DNA of 34,086 nucleotides. Source: Lachnospiraceae bacterium. Its GTDB lineage: Bacteria; Bacillota; Clostridia; Lachnospirales; Lachnospiraceae. The stretch is taken from contig JAFTAU010000041.1 of assembly GCA_017455435.1 (NCBI GenBank), positions 1 through 34,086 on the forward strand, given 5' to 3'. The notes beneath the pieces were generated by a model that made no database searches, was not told where the DNA came from, and worked only from the letters and a program-made list of their open reading frames with translations. The position numbers and the translations under genes are program-made. Positions 1 through 10,900 of this stretch are shown one piece after another; the stretch's first letter is position 1, and every line of letters starts with the position of its first letter.

Positions 1-3000
1 AATCCAGTAAGGAACCAGAACGGATTCTCCGGCCTTGGAAATCGAAGACGCGAAGGAATTGAGCTGACTGAGCGACGGCGCACCGTCGATGGTAAGATAC
101 GCTCTTCCGGCTATTGCCCTTACGGCGTCCTCAAGCTTGGGAACCTTGTAAGGGCTGACTCTGCCCTTCAGGCCGCAGTGATTGTCACTGTATTTGAGAT
201 TCAGAAGCTGTATCTGGGCGTATGTCCATGCGCTGACATTATCGGAATCCGGAACCGTGCCGGGATGAGCCTCACGATAAGCCGTAACGTTCGTGGTTTT
301 CGTGAGCGTTTCGTCGTGCATCAGAATCATCACACCGTCTTTGGTGGTTTTTGTATCCACTTCTACCATATCAGCACCGTAAAGCACTACAGATATGACA
401 GACTGAAGTGAGTTTTCGGGATAGAAACTTTCCCAGCGGTCCGCTCTGTGAGCAACAGCAAGAATGTTGGAATCATAATTGTCGTATGCCTTGGCTTTCG
501 CCTTGACACTCGACCAGTTGTTGTTTGCTGCCGTCCAGAGACTGCTTACATTAGTGCCGGTGTACCATCCTGGTACAAACAGGTTCTTGTCAGACAGAAT
601 CTGGCTGGTGGTATAAGTGGTATTTCTGGTATAAAGAAGGTTCTCGGAAGAACCGATCTTAGGAAGTGTTCCGGAGGAAGCGGTACGGAAGGCACTGAAG
701 TACACTGTGTTTCCTACCTGCTTTTTGCCGGCGTCCTGAGAATTGTGCTGATAAAGCTGGAGGCTGATTTCATTGACGACGGTGTCGGATGTAATTGTTC
801 CGCCCTTGGTGAAATCGGACAGCTTTACTCCAATCCAGCCGCAGAAGCCTGCGGTAATTTTGATTCTGGAATAAGAAGCCGTTCCTGCGTTTGCAACGGT
901 GGCAATACCGCTCGTTACGCTGTTAGCCGCAGAATTATACCCAATCTGAGTGATTGCGGCGCTGCCGGAATTGTCCTCGATGGTATAAACCGAGGCGCCT
1001 ATTCTCAGAGTGGCTGAATTGAGTTTGATATCCAGACGATTGTCTGAGGTCATATCCGTAGCGTCGGCATAGAACCAGAACATATCGTCGTCGGATGCGG
1101 GCTTGAATGACTTGAATCCCTTTGTAAAGAGATTGTCGGCTGACAGTACGACCTTAGCAGTAGTAGTTTTTTCGGCACTTGTAAGAGTTATGCCCATGCC
1201 GAGACTGTCACCAAAGCCCTTGTGAGGAAGCATTCTGACGTTTACGTCATTCTGTCCGGACGCAAGATCCTTTGTAACCAGTCCGCTGGCGGTCAGTTCC
1301 TGTCCGGAAAGATTGCTCGAAGAAGTCTCCCATACGGAGGCGACGTTTGCGGCCTCAAGAAGGACTTCCGAATCGGAAGAGGTGTTCATCTCTCCGCTTC
1401 CGCCGTTCGCTGAGATATACTCGTCAGCTGCATGGCCGTAATTGTTCAGTGCGGAAAGCAGTCCCGAAAGACCTTCGGAAGCGTTCATTCTGGCAAGATA
1501 TGTATAAACACCGTATCTCACAGCGTGCTTTACTACGCCTGCCTTTGCGACGCTTACCGTAAAGTAGGTGTCAAACTGCTGAGGCAGAATGTCTGCTATC
1601 TCAACAAGGTACAGACCCTCGCCAAGATCCGTCACAACGCTGTCGGTCAGATGATAAGTCTGCTGTGCGGAACCGCTATTGATAATAATAGTGGTATCCG
1701 AAGCGCCGTCCGCGCGAACCTTGAATTTGAGGCTGACTTTGTTGCCGACCCAGACGGATGCACTGCGTACGGTATTAACGGTGCCGACTGCGTCCTGAAC
1801 AACCAGAGTCGGAGGCGTATCAACCGAATAGTTCTTCTGGCTTTCATTTGCCCATACCGAGTCTCCGGCAAGCCTGTCGGTCTTGTATTCGGAATACTCC
1901 TGCAGAGCTGCGCCGAATTTGAGCATATTGGCAAGGAAGTTCTTTAACTTGGTGTTGCTCGGATAAGTCCTGACAAGGATTCCGCAGTAGTTTTCGACGG
2001 AGATTCCCCTGTCACTCTTTACCCTGTAAACAGCCTCATCATCCGAGCCGGATTTTCTGAGAATAACTTCGCCGGTGATTTCATCGGTAAGCTGGTTAAG
2101 GAAAATTTCATTGAAGGTAAACTTGTAGTAGCCGTTAAAGTCTCCGGATGTGATGCGGGTTCCGGTAAGCTCACGAGCGTCATAGCTTCCGAGCTTTGCA
2201 TTAAAGACTATCGATTCGTCCGAAGCAAGAGTGCGGTTGAGCTTGAAGTAGAAGTCCGCCTTAATCGTGGAGCCAACGGTAAGCTGCTCATAGACCTTGT
2301 CTACGATATTCGGAAGAGCGGTGTTGAGCAGGACTTTGGTTCCGAGCGCAGGCATTCCGTTATTTACTACCCAAGGCTCGTCAAAGTTCATGCTCTCGCC
2401 GAACTCGCCGTTCGCATCTCCGGTGATGCTTCTGGCATAAATGCGGATGCCGGTGATGGCAGTGCCCCAGATGATATCATCCAGAGTGAAGCCGACCCAG
2501 CCTGACGCTCCCGCTGCCATTCTGATAACGCCTCTGGCCGCACGGTCGTTGGTAATACCGTTTACAGTGCTTCCCGCGGGGATTGTTGTCATCACGGCAT
2601 TTCCGCCGGATGCGGTAATAGTATATAAAGGAAGGGTCCTTTCCGTGGAGGCCGGTGTCTTGAAATTGTAATTATTAAATTCTATAGAAATATACTGTTC
2701 TGTAGAGAAACCGTTCTCTGCCCAAATCCAGAAGATATCTCCTTTTCTGATTTCTCTGGAAGGGGTGAATCCGGTAACCTTTGACCATTTGTTGGAAACA
2801 CCGTTTATGATGCCGCCGTTTGAGCTCTTGACATTAACAGTCATCATGAGAGCCTTGCTGCCGCGAAGACCAGTATCGGAAATCTCCAAAACAGTCGAGC
2901 CGCGGTTTGCGGTGGAATCGGTTCCCGGAAGAACAGCGTCGGAAGGAAGATTGTCTATATCCCAGAGACACTGTGCATAAGAGGGATCGACATAGGTGAC

Positions 3001-4917
3001 ATTAACGTCAAAGGTGTCAGTGAAGCCTTCATAAGAAACGGTAATGGTCTGTACGCCCGCAGTATCGGTATTATAACCGGAAATCATTTCCTGTCCTACC
3101 GGAATAATCTCGGTGTCGCCGTTCTGATAAGCAACAGTCAGTTCCGCTCCTGCGAGGTTGATTGCTTCTCCGGTTTCGTATTCGGTCTTGTCGGGATCCG
3201 AAGTGAGTTCCATAGAAACAACCGCAACGGCGCTTCGATCGGGAAGAAGGCCCTGGCTGCAGACCCAGAATTCGTCGAAATAAATGCTTCTGCCGACGGT
3301 TCCATTATTGTCTCCGGACTGGCTTCTGACATACAGACGAAGACCGGTGATGGCCTTGTCTCCGCCCTGAAGTCCTTCGATGTCGTAGAGCGGGATTCCT
3401 ACCCAGCCGCTTCCGCCGTTTGCAACGAGGATGGCTCCTCTGGCGTTCGACTTGTTGTTTGTGAAGCTTCCCACGGTTTTTCCGGGGGTGAGCTCAACAG
3501 CCTGTCCGTTTACTATGGTAAAGAGGGAATTTGTTCTATCCGTGGCGGTAGGAGTTCCGCCGGCGTTGGTGGTACCGGTGGTAAACTCTACAACAACGAA
3601 TTCATTTTGACCGAGCTTGTTATCAACCCAGAACCAGAAAACGTCATCTTCGGCAACAACGTCTTTGCTCTTAACGCCGGTAACGCCGGAGGTAACCCAG
3701 TTTTCTCTCTGGAGAGTACCGTTCAGAATACCTGCATTGGTACTGGCAGTTTCGACTGTCATGGCAAGAGCCGCCGATCCGTCGATACCGGCATCTTCAT
3801 CAATACTGAATGTCATTCTTCCGCGGAGATCGGTGTTGTTTGCACCCGAGTCACGATCGCTTCCGGGGAATATGAAAGGATTTCCCACAGTATCCACATC
3901 CCAGAAAAGATATCTTCTGCCTGTGCTTTGCATAGTGACTTCAGCGTTGTAGGAGAGAGAAAATCCCTCGTATTCGACTGTAAGAGTCTGTGAGCCGGCG
4001 GTATAGGCGGAGAAGCCGGATACCATACCGGTGGTCATCGGAATGACCTCAGAGGTAGTGTCCGTATAATTGACACGGATATATCCGCCTGTAACATCAA
4101 GGGCTTCGCCGAGTTCATAAGAAGTTTTTGAAGGCTGTGAAACCCATTCTATGGAAGAAACCTCTTTTATGACGCTCACAGGGCCGAGACCCATTGAAGA
4201 AACAGTGAAATTGTCAAAATAGAGATTCGAACCTGCAGAAACAGCATCCGCGTACTGTCCGGATTTTCTAACGAAAATATCTATCGCACTGACAGTGCTG
4301 TTAATCAGCTGTGAGTCAGTAGATACTACCGGAATTCCAATCCAGCCTTCAAAGCTTTTTCCTACGACTATTCCGGACGAGGAACCATTTGATGCGTGAT
4401 ACTCAATTCCGAGACCGTCATTGGCAATTGTCGCGCTGGTTACACGTGATATGGCGGTGACATTGCCGTTTCCATCCAGCGTATAGATGTTTGTGGCGGT
4501 AAAATTGACCGACGAGTTCCCGACCCTAAACTGGAACAGCATACGATAGTTCGTATTTGTATCGGATTTCAGGTAGAACCACATAATATCGTTTTCACTA
4601 AACGAATGGTTTGTAATGGATCCGCCCGAAAGCCTCAGCGTCTGCGTCTGTTTGTTGGAATTCGTGGACGCGGCTGATATGGCATAATTCAGCGATTTGC
4701 TGCCAGCATATCCTCCGGTCGCCGAAACAGTCGCTGTCATCGTTCCGCGATCTGCATTGGTTGTGGCGATGGTCGCCCCCGACGGCGCAGCCCCTGCGGT
4801 CGCACTCTCAAAATCCCAGAGAGTGTTAATGTAGGCCGCACTTGCAGTGATCGGAGTGATCCCCAAAATCATGGCAAAAGCTATAAGCAGTGCCAGAGCC
4901 TTTCTGAATCGTTTCAT
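1..4917 (-). CDS. Giant secreted multi-module protein with C-terminal GDPD domain (partial)
   Basis: The frame opens at an ATG at 4917 behind a GGAGG site and shows no stop in the parts I read before it leaves the window at base 1, so about 1639 codons are present and the C-terminus is missing. The product begins with a Sec signal peptide (basic MKRFRK, a hydrophobic stretch, then a TASAA-like cleavage site). In order it shows a beta-rich module (around 4850-4190), a Big_3-type bacterial Ig-like domain (about 4180-3960), a second module, a second Ig-like domain (about 3210-3000), a third module, an unrecognised domain at about 2340-1420 with FGAALQEYSEYKTDRLA, a fourth module, and a glycerophosphodiester phosphodiesterase domain from about 470. 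The GDPD part keeps AHRADRW, PENSLQS, the metal-binding EVD and the MHDE motif; the usual HRG is HRA. It is the last visible gene of the GDPD operon and is probably exported to the surface. The substrate is unknown; GDPD enzymes cleave glycerophosphodiesters to glycerol-3-phosphate. Confidence 0.85.
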   Translation of the reverse strand, partial: MKRFRKALALLIAFAMILGITPITASAAYINTLWDFESATAGAAPSGATIATTNADRGTMTATVSATGGYAGSKSLNYAISAASTNSNKQTQTLRLSGGSITNHSFSENDIMWFYLKSDTNTNYRMLFQFRVGNSSVNFTATNIYTLDGNGNVTAISRVTSATIANDGLGIEYHASNGSSSGIVVGKSFEGWIGIPVVSTDSQLINSTVSAIDIFVRKSGQYADAVSAGSNLYFDNFTVSSMGLGPVSVIKEVSSIEWVSQPSKTSYELGEALDVTGGYIRVNYTDTTSEVIPMTTGMVSGFSAYTAGSQTLTVEYEGFSLSYNAEVTMQSTGRRYLFWDVDTVGNPFIFPGSDRDSGANNTDLRGRMTFSIDEDAGIDGSAALAMTVETASTNAGILNGTLQRENWVTSGVTGVKSKDVVAEDDVFWFWVDNKLGQNEFVVVEFTTGTTNAGGTPTATDRTNSLFTIVNGQAVELTPGKTVGSFTNNKSNARGAILVANGGSGWVGIPLYDIEGLQGGDKAITGLRLYVRSQSGDNNGTVGRSIYFDEFWVCSQGLLPDRSAVAVVSMELTSDPDKTEYETGEAINLAGAELTVAYQNGDTEIIPVGQEMISGYNTDTAGVQTITVSYEGFTDTFDVNVTYVDPSYAQCLWDIDNLPSDAVLPGTDSTANRGSTVLEISDTGLRGSKALMMTVNVKSSNGGIINGVSNKWSKVTGFTPSREIRKGDIFWIWAENGFSTEQYISIEFNNYNFKTPASTERTLPLYTITASGGNAVMTTIPAGSTVNGITNDRAARGVIRMAAGASGWVGFTLDDIIWGTAITGIRIYARSITGDANGEFGESMNFDEPWVVNNGMPALGTKVLLNTALPNIVDKVYEQLTVGSTIKADFYFKLNRTLASDESIVFNAKLGSYDARELTGTRITSGDFNGYYKFTFNEIFLNQLTDEITGEVILRKSGSDDEAVYRVKSDRGISVENYCGILVRTYPSNTKLKNFLANMLKFGAALQEYSEYKTDRLAGDSVWANESQKNYSVDTPPTLVVQDAVGTVNTVRSASVWVGNKVSLKFKVRADGASDTTIIINSGSAQQTYHLTDSVVTDLGEGLYLVEIADILPQQFDTYFTVSVAKAGVVKHAVRYGVYTYLARMNASEGLSGLLSALNNYGHAADEYISANGGSGEMNTSSDSEVLLEAANVASVWETSSSNLSGQELTASGLVTKDLASGQNDVNVRMLPHKGFGDSLGMGITLTSAEKTTTAKVVLSADNLFTKGFKSFKPASDDDMFWFYADATDMTSDNRLDIKLNSATLRIGASVYTIEDNSGSAAITQIGYNSAANSVTSGIATVANAGTASYSRIKITAGFCGWIGVKLSDFTKGGTITSDTVVNEISLQLYQHNSQDAGKKQVGNTVYFSAFRTASSGTLPKIGSSENLLYTRNTTYTTSQILSDKNLFVPGWYTGTNVSSLWTAANNNWSSVKAKAKAYDNYDSNILAVAHRADRWESFYPENSLQSVISVVLYGADMVEVDTKTTKDGVMILMHDETLTKTTNVTAYREAHPGTVPDSDNVSAWTYAQIQLLNLKYSDNHCGLKGRVSPYKVPKLEDAVRAIAGRAYLTIDGAPSLSQLNSFASSISKAGESVLVPYWI

Positions 4918-4948
4918 AACTAACCTCCAATAAAACATTGATTAAGAG

Positions 4949-7900
4949 TTACTTTGTATATAAAAGCTCTTCGTTTGTAAGTGCAGGAAGCGTGCCGGCC
5001 GATGTCACCCAGAAGCCGTCAAAGACGATGCTTCCTCCGAAAGTGCCGTTTGTGGCGGCAGACATGCTCCTGACGTAGAGCCTAATACCGTCAAGGGTAT
5101 TTCCGGTCATTCCGTCAATATCGGAAAGCGGAATGCCAATCCACCCATATCCGCCGGAAGCAACTTTTATGGCGCCTCTGGTGGACGTAATATCGTTTGT
5201 TATCGAACCTATCGTACTGCCGGGTGAAAGCGTCTTTATTGCGGCCTTTCCGCTGCCGTCGTCGCCGATAGTGTAAAGGACGTTGGTACGGGAGACAGCT
5301 GTGGGGGTACCGCCGATTTTTGTTGTGCCGCTGGTGAACTCGGCTACGACGTATTCGTCCTCTCCCAGCTTATTATCAACCCATACCCAGAAAATATCGC
5401 CGTCCTGTACGGCTCTGGAAGCGGTGAAGCCCGATACTCCGGCTGTAACCCAGTTCTCCTGGTTCTTGGTGCCGTTAATAATACCGGAATTGCCGCTGGC
5501 AGTCGCCAGGTTCATAGTAAATGCCGCGCTGCTGCAGATACCGCTGTTTTCGACGGCAAAGTTCATGGTGCCGCGATTCTTGGTTGTGTCCTTTGAAGGG
5601 AACACAACGGTTCCGGTCAGGGATTCAAGATCCCAGAGCTTCGCCGAATATGCGGTCACGACGGGTTTGGTGTAAAGCAGCTTGTCAGAGGTCAGCTCAG
5701 GAAGCGAGCCGTCGGTGATCCAGAATTCGTCAAAGTAAATGCTCTTTCCTGCTATTCCGTTGTCATTGCCGCTGAGGCTTCTGACATAGATACGGAAGCC
5801 GTCTACCGTCTTTCCGGACATGCCTTCTACGTCGCTGAGCGGTATTCCTATCCAGCCGTAGCCGCCGTCCGGAACCTTTATGGCACCTCTGGTGGTAGAG
5901 TTGTCATTGGTAATGCTTCCTATGGTGCTGCCGGGAGCCAGAGACTTCCTGACAGGATTGCCATTTCCGTCATCCGCTATCACGTAAAGTACGTTTGACC
6001 TGGAAACTGCGGTAGGAGTTCCCTTGGCGGTGTTCGTGCCGTTTATAAACTCGACAACCACGTATTGATCCTGACCGAGTTCATTGTCGACCCAGAACCA
6101 GAATACATCATCTTCAACGGCGCGTGAGGATACAAAGCCGGTGACACCTTTTGTCTTCCAGTTCTCTTTATTGAGAGTACCGTTGATAATACCGGCATCG
6201 GTACTCTTCTCAGATACCGTCATCGCAAAGGCCTTTGAGCCGCCGATACCCTTCTTGTTCTCGACAGAGAACGCCATGGCGCCGCGGTTGGCCATACTGT
6301 CAACTGACGGCAGCGTGCTGCCTGTATCGAGACTGTCAATATCCCAGACACGCTCGTTGTAGGCTTCGGAAACATATTTGGTGTAAAGAAGCTGATCATT
6401 TGACAAATCGGGCATTCTTCCCGCGGATGTGACCCAGAACTCGTCAAAGTAAACCGCATCTCCGTCCGCCTGCATGGCAGGGCTGTAGGAACGGGTGAAT
6501 ATCTGCAGGCTGCTGATAAGGTTTCCGGAAAGTCCGGAGAGACCCTTGACAGGTATGCCTATCCAGCCGCAGGCACCCGGCACCAGAGTAAAGCGCTGCC
6601 AGCCTGAGCTGCCGTGATTCTCAAGACCGATGCCGTGATAAGATGAGCCCTTCGCGACAGATACTATAACGGGAGTTCCGCCGCTGTTCTTTATGGTGTA
6701 GAAGTTATCCATTTTCGTCGACAGGCCGTTAGGATAGACAAACATCGTCTGAGGTCCGGAGATACTGGTATCAACCCAGAACCATATAATATCTTCCGAA
6801 GCCGGCGTGATGTTGTCGTTTGCGCCGAGCTCAGAGGTGAGATTGACTGTCAGCGTATTGGCCTGAGCGTCAGAACCTGTGGTAACTACCTTTGTAAGTG
6901 TGTATGCCAGGGCGTTCGTCTGCTTTGAAGAGCCGTTTATCATGCCTTTTTCTGCAGCTATCGTGCCGCTTACTGTGCTTCTGGCAGCGTTGGTAAGAAC
7001 TTTGCCGACAGACGTGCCGTCATTGATGCCTGCTGCGTCACCGGAATCCCACAGACTGATGCTGTGCTCAGGGATTACAACCGATCCCATGGAGTAATAG
7101 AAAGGCAGCGCAGGGAAGCTGTAGCCGCCCGAAGCGTTATTGTAGAGGTTTGAGGCGAGCAGTCTCGTACCGTAGCCGTAGTAGATGCCGGCAGCACTGT
7201 CAGCACCCTCGGGAAGGGTTAGAACTACAGTATTTTCGCCGATAATCTCCGCCTCGACACTCACAAACGAGAGACCCGTCCAGACAGTAAAGCCGTTAAG
7301 CCTGTCATCATGATGGTCGCCGGGCAGAATAGAACTGTTCACAGGGTCGTCAAAGAGCCTTGATCCGACCTTCTTGTAGGTCAGTCCGCTTCCGGTATTT
7401 GTGAAGGTGAGCGTGAGCTTTTTGGAACCGCTGTCATAGACTGCGTTCTGGATAACGGGACCCGAGCAGATCTTGTCAACATATATGAGTCCGTAAATGC
7501 TCTCCGCGGCTCTCTCTCCGACTTCGTACTTGTTTGTAGGGTGAATGTTATCAACCCTTACGTCAAAATCGTAAGTAGGAATGCTGAGCGCTTTCGCGCC
7601 TTCGGCTACAATCTTTTCAGTACCCTCTGCTATGCGGCTGTTGAGATTGTAGAGCGCAGTCATGGACGAATCACTATCAAGTGTGGCATACGGAGCCATT
7701 TGCATCGAGACAAGCGGCAGCAGCTCAGTATCCGAGCTGTCGGCACGCAGGACTTTTGACCAGCTGCGGTCTACAGCAACAAGACCGTATTTTTGAAGAT
7801 CCGCATTTGATTTGTCGTGCTCGCCCTGATACCAGAGTATGCCTGATACCTTGTAGCCGTCAAACGGAGCTATCCTGGTATTGAAGTAGTTTCCTACATA

Positions 7901-10900
7901 GTTCAGCGCTCCGGATGAAGTGTTGTCATATTTGAGCGAGGAAATAAGTGAACTGAGCTCGGGATAATCGGATGATGTTACTTCATCACGATCCATCCAT
8001 GCAGTAACGCCTGTTCCTCCCACAGCGCTGTTGATTATGCCAATGGGGACGCCGAGTTTTTCCTGAAGGTTAACTGCGGTGTAATAACCCAAAGCCGTGC
8101 AGGCATAAACATCCGTCCAGTCGCTGCCGGTGCCCCAGGTGCCAAGAGGCTCAGAGGGATTGCTCTTTCCGAGCCCGGTCATATCTATCTCACCTACCGG
8201 CTGCTGGCGGTAAATACGTATGTTGTTGTTTTTCCAGTCTCCGGCAAAGAGATTCATCCAGCCATCACATTCATGTACTCTGAGCTGCATATTTGACTGA
8301 CCGCCGGTAAACCATACCTCACCGAATACAACGCCTTTAATCTTGTCTGTCTTGCCGCCGCTTGAAGCGGTAAGCGTATATTCACTGTAAGAACCGCTTA
8401 CGGGGTTCATTATTACTTTCCATGTGCCGTCATCAAGAACCGTGGTGCTGACCGCCTGAACAGTGCTGCCGTTCTTTGCGAGAGTGACGTTGACAGTACT
8501 GCCGGCCGTACCGTATCCCTGTACCGCGAATTCTTTGTTCTGACGGAATATCATATTGTCGCCATAGAGCGAAGTAAATCTGACGGTGCTGTTTGACAAA
8601 GTGCTGACTTTATTTTTGAGAACGCCCATATTATCGACGTAAACGACGTCGCCCTTTGTTCCGCGGATACTTATGCCGAAATGCGAGACCAAATCTCTCT
8701 GGAGCGTTTCGTCGCTTCCGTAGAGACCTGTCGAAACGGCGTCTTTTTCGGAGATATGTACCATGTCGTCAAATTCGACAAGAAGTCGTCCGGTATATCC
8801 CGCGGGAACTATGGCTCTGCCCTGGAAAGATCCGGCGGGCTTCCATGAGCCGCTCTCGGTCTCGATATAATAGTTGATACTTGAAAGCGCTCCGGTAGGG
8901 CCGTAAGTCTGCCACTGCTGTCCCAGACCGTTCGCGTCGCTTTCGATAAGACGCATTTCGATTTCAACCGAGTTTTTGGCTTTTGAAGCGTCAATATACG
9001 CAACGTATGACTGGTAGGACGAAAGATCCTTTTGTGCGTTCCACTGTTTGGTAAGGTTCAGGTAGGCGAAGCCGCCGGCGCACTTTTTGAGACCGCCAAG
9101 AGAACCGTCGCCCACACCGACCCATGTGTCAAGTATGTTCCATTTTAGAACAGTACCGGAAACTTTGCTGGAAAGACCTTCTGACTTGGCTTTGACAAAA
9201 CTGACCTGCTCTATCTTTTGTCCGCTCGCCCAGACCGTATATCCCCAGTATCTGGTTCTGCCGGGCTTTGTCTGTTTTTCGTCAAGCTCTGCGTTTTCGT
9301 ACCAGCCTCTTTCAAAGTCAAGTACCGTTCCGCTCGTGTTTTTCGGCGCGGTGTATTTGTAGAGCAGTTTTTCGTCGGAAAGACCGGGAAGTCTGCCCTT
9401 TGAAGAGATCCAGAATTCATCAAAATAAACTGTATCACCTACGCTCGGCGCTTTCTGGTTGTTATAGAGTCTGAAGGTCATCTCGCTCATGCTGCCGCCG
9501 GCAGGAGAAGCCGAGTCTTCTCCCTTGCTGTTTGCGGAGAAGCTGCCGATCGGTATGCCGATAAAACCGGACCATCCGATCGGAAGCTTGATACGCGCGT
9601 AGGTGTGATTGGATGTGAACGCGCTCGGAACTACGGTAGGATCGGTGACCTCTGTCTGAGCGTTTTCTTCCCAGAGAATTTTCTTTGCGACGGCATTTCC
9701 GGCGCCATCGTCTTCTATTATATATAAGGAACTGCCTTCCTTGAGGAATTTGCCGTTAAGCTCCATGTGGAGAAGCTGTTCACAGGAAGTATCGGAGTAA
9801 ACCCAGAACCACAGAACGTCATCTTCGGATATGATGACGGAACTGTCAAAGCCCTGCGTCTTAAGCTCCGAAGAATAAAGCTTCATATTCATACCCTGAC
9901 CGTTTGTAGCCTGGGTAAGCGTATAAGCGAGAGCCTTGCCCTTTCCGAGGAAGGTGTGCGCGGTATCTATCGTGGTCTTTATCGTGTTTTTAGAGGCATC
10001 GTTCACAATAGTAGCTATGGACTTGCCCGCCGAGACCTTGGAGCTGTCAACGTTCCAGATAAGCGCGGAGCTGTTGTCTAACGGAGCGGGAATGTATTTG
10101 GGATCTATGTCAGGCATCTTTCCTTTGCTGCAGACCCAGAAATCGCTGATATAAACAGTCTGATCCTTTTGGAGGGCTCTCAGCATACGGAACGAGAACT
10201 GGCGGATTGTAACCGGATCGTCCCATGCGGACATGGGAATACCCACCCAGTATCCGAGACCGGCTTCTACGTGCAGACGAGCGTACTCCATACCCTGCTG
10301 TGTAGTAAGGGCGCCCTTGTCAACAATATTTAATTTGCCGGAGGAATCCTTGGCGATCGTATAATAATGGGTTCCGCTCTTGAGTTTGTTTCCGTTGATC
10401 TGTATATCGCTGTACAAATTAGACGAAGTAGCCTGCGAGGCGTTCAGATAGAACCAGAGTATCTTTCCGGACTGATTCTGCCAGGTATATTTGTAGAGTG
10501 AAACTCCATCTGATGAATGCAGACGGACATGATAATACTCATGACCTCCCTTAAGAGCTGTGCTCTCGGGGTTTGTCATATTCGCCTTGTAACCGAGACT
10601 GACATTTTCAGCATAGCCGGTGCCTGCCGCACCCTTAACGAGGGACGTGATTGTCTTATTGCCTTTATCAAGCCACGCCCAGCTTGCCGTGGTCGGATTT
10701 GAACGAAGATCCTTCATGTTCCAGATCTCGGTGGCGGAGCCGACTGACCTGAGCGTGCGGTAATTGAGTTTTGACGCGCTGTAATCCGGAGCCTGTCCGA
10801 GCTTTGTGATCCAGAATTCATCAAAGTAAATCTTGTCGTTTTTGTTGATATTTTTGAAGAAGTGCAGCTTGAATGAGCTGACGCATTTAACTTCCTGATA

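Noticed and set aside
448-1017. 189-codon plus-strand frame
   Set aside because: It is the exact antisense of the GDPD giant gene, whose own reading shows clear domain motifs.
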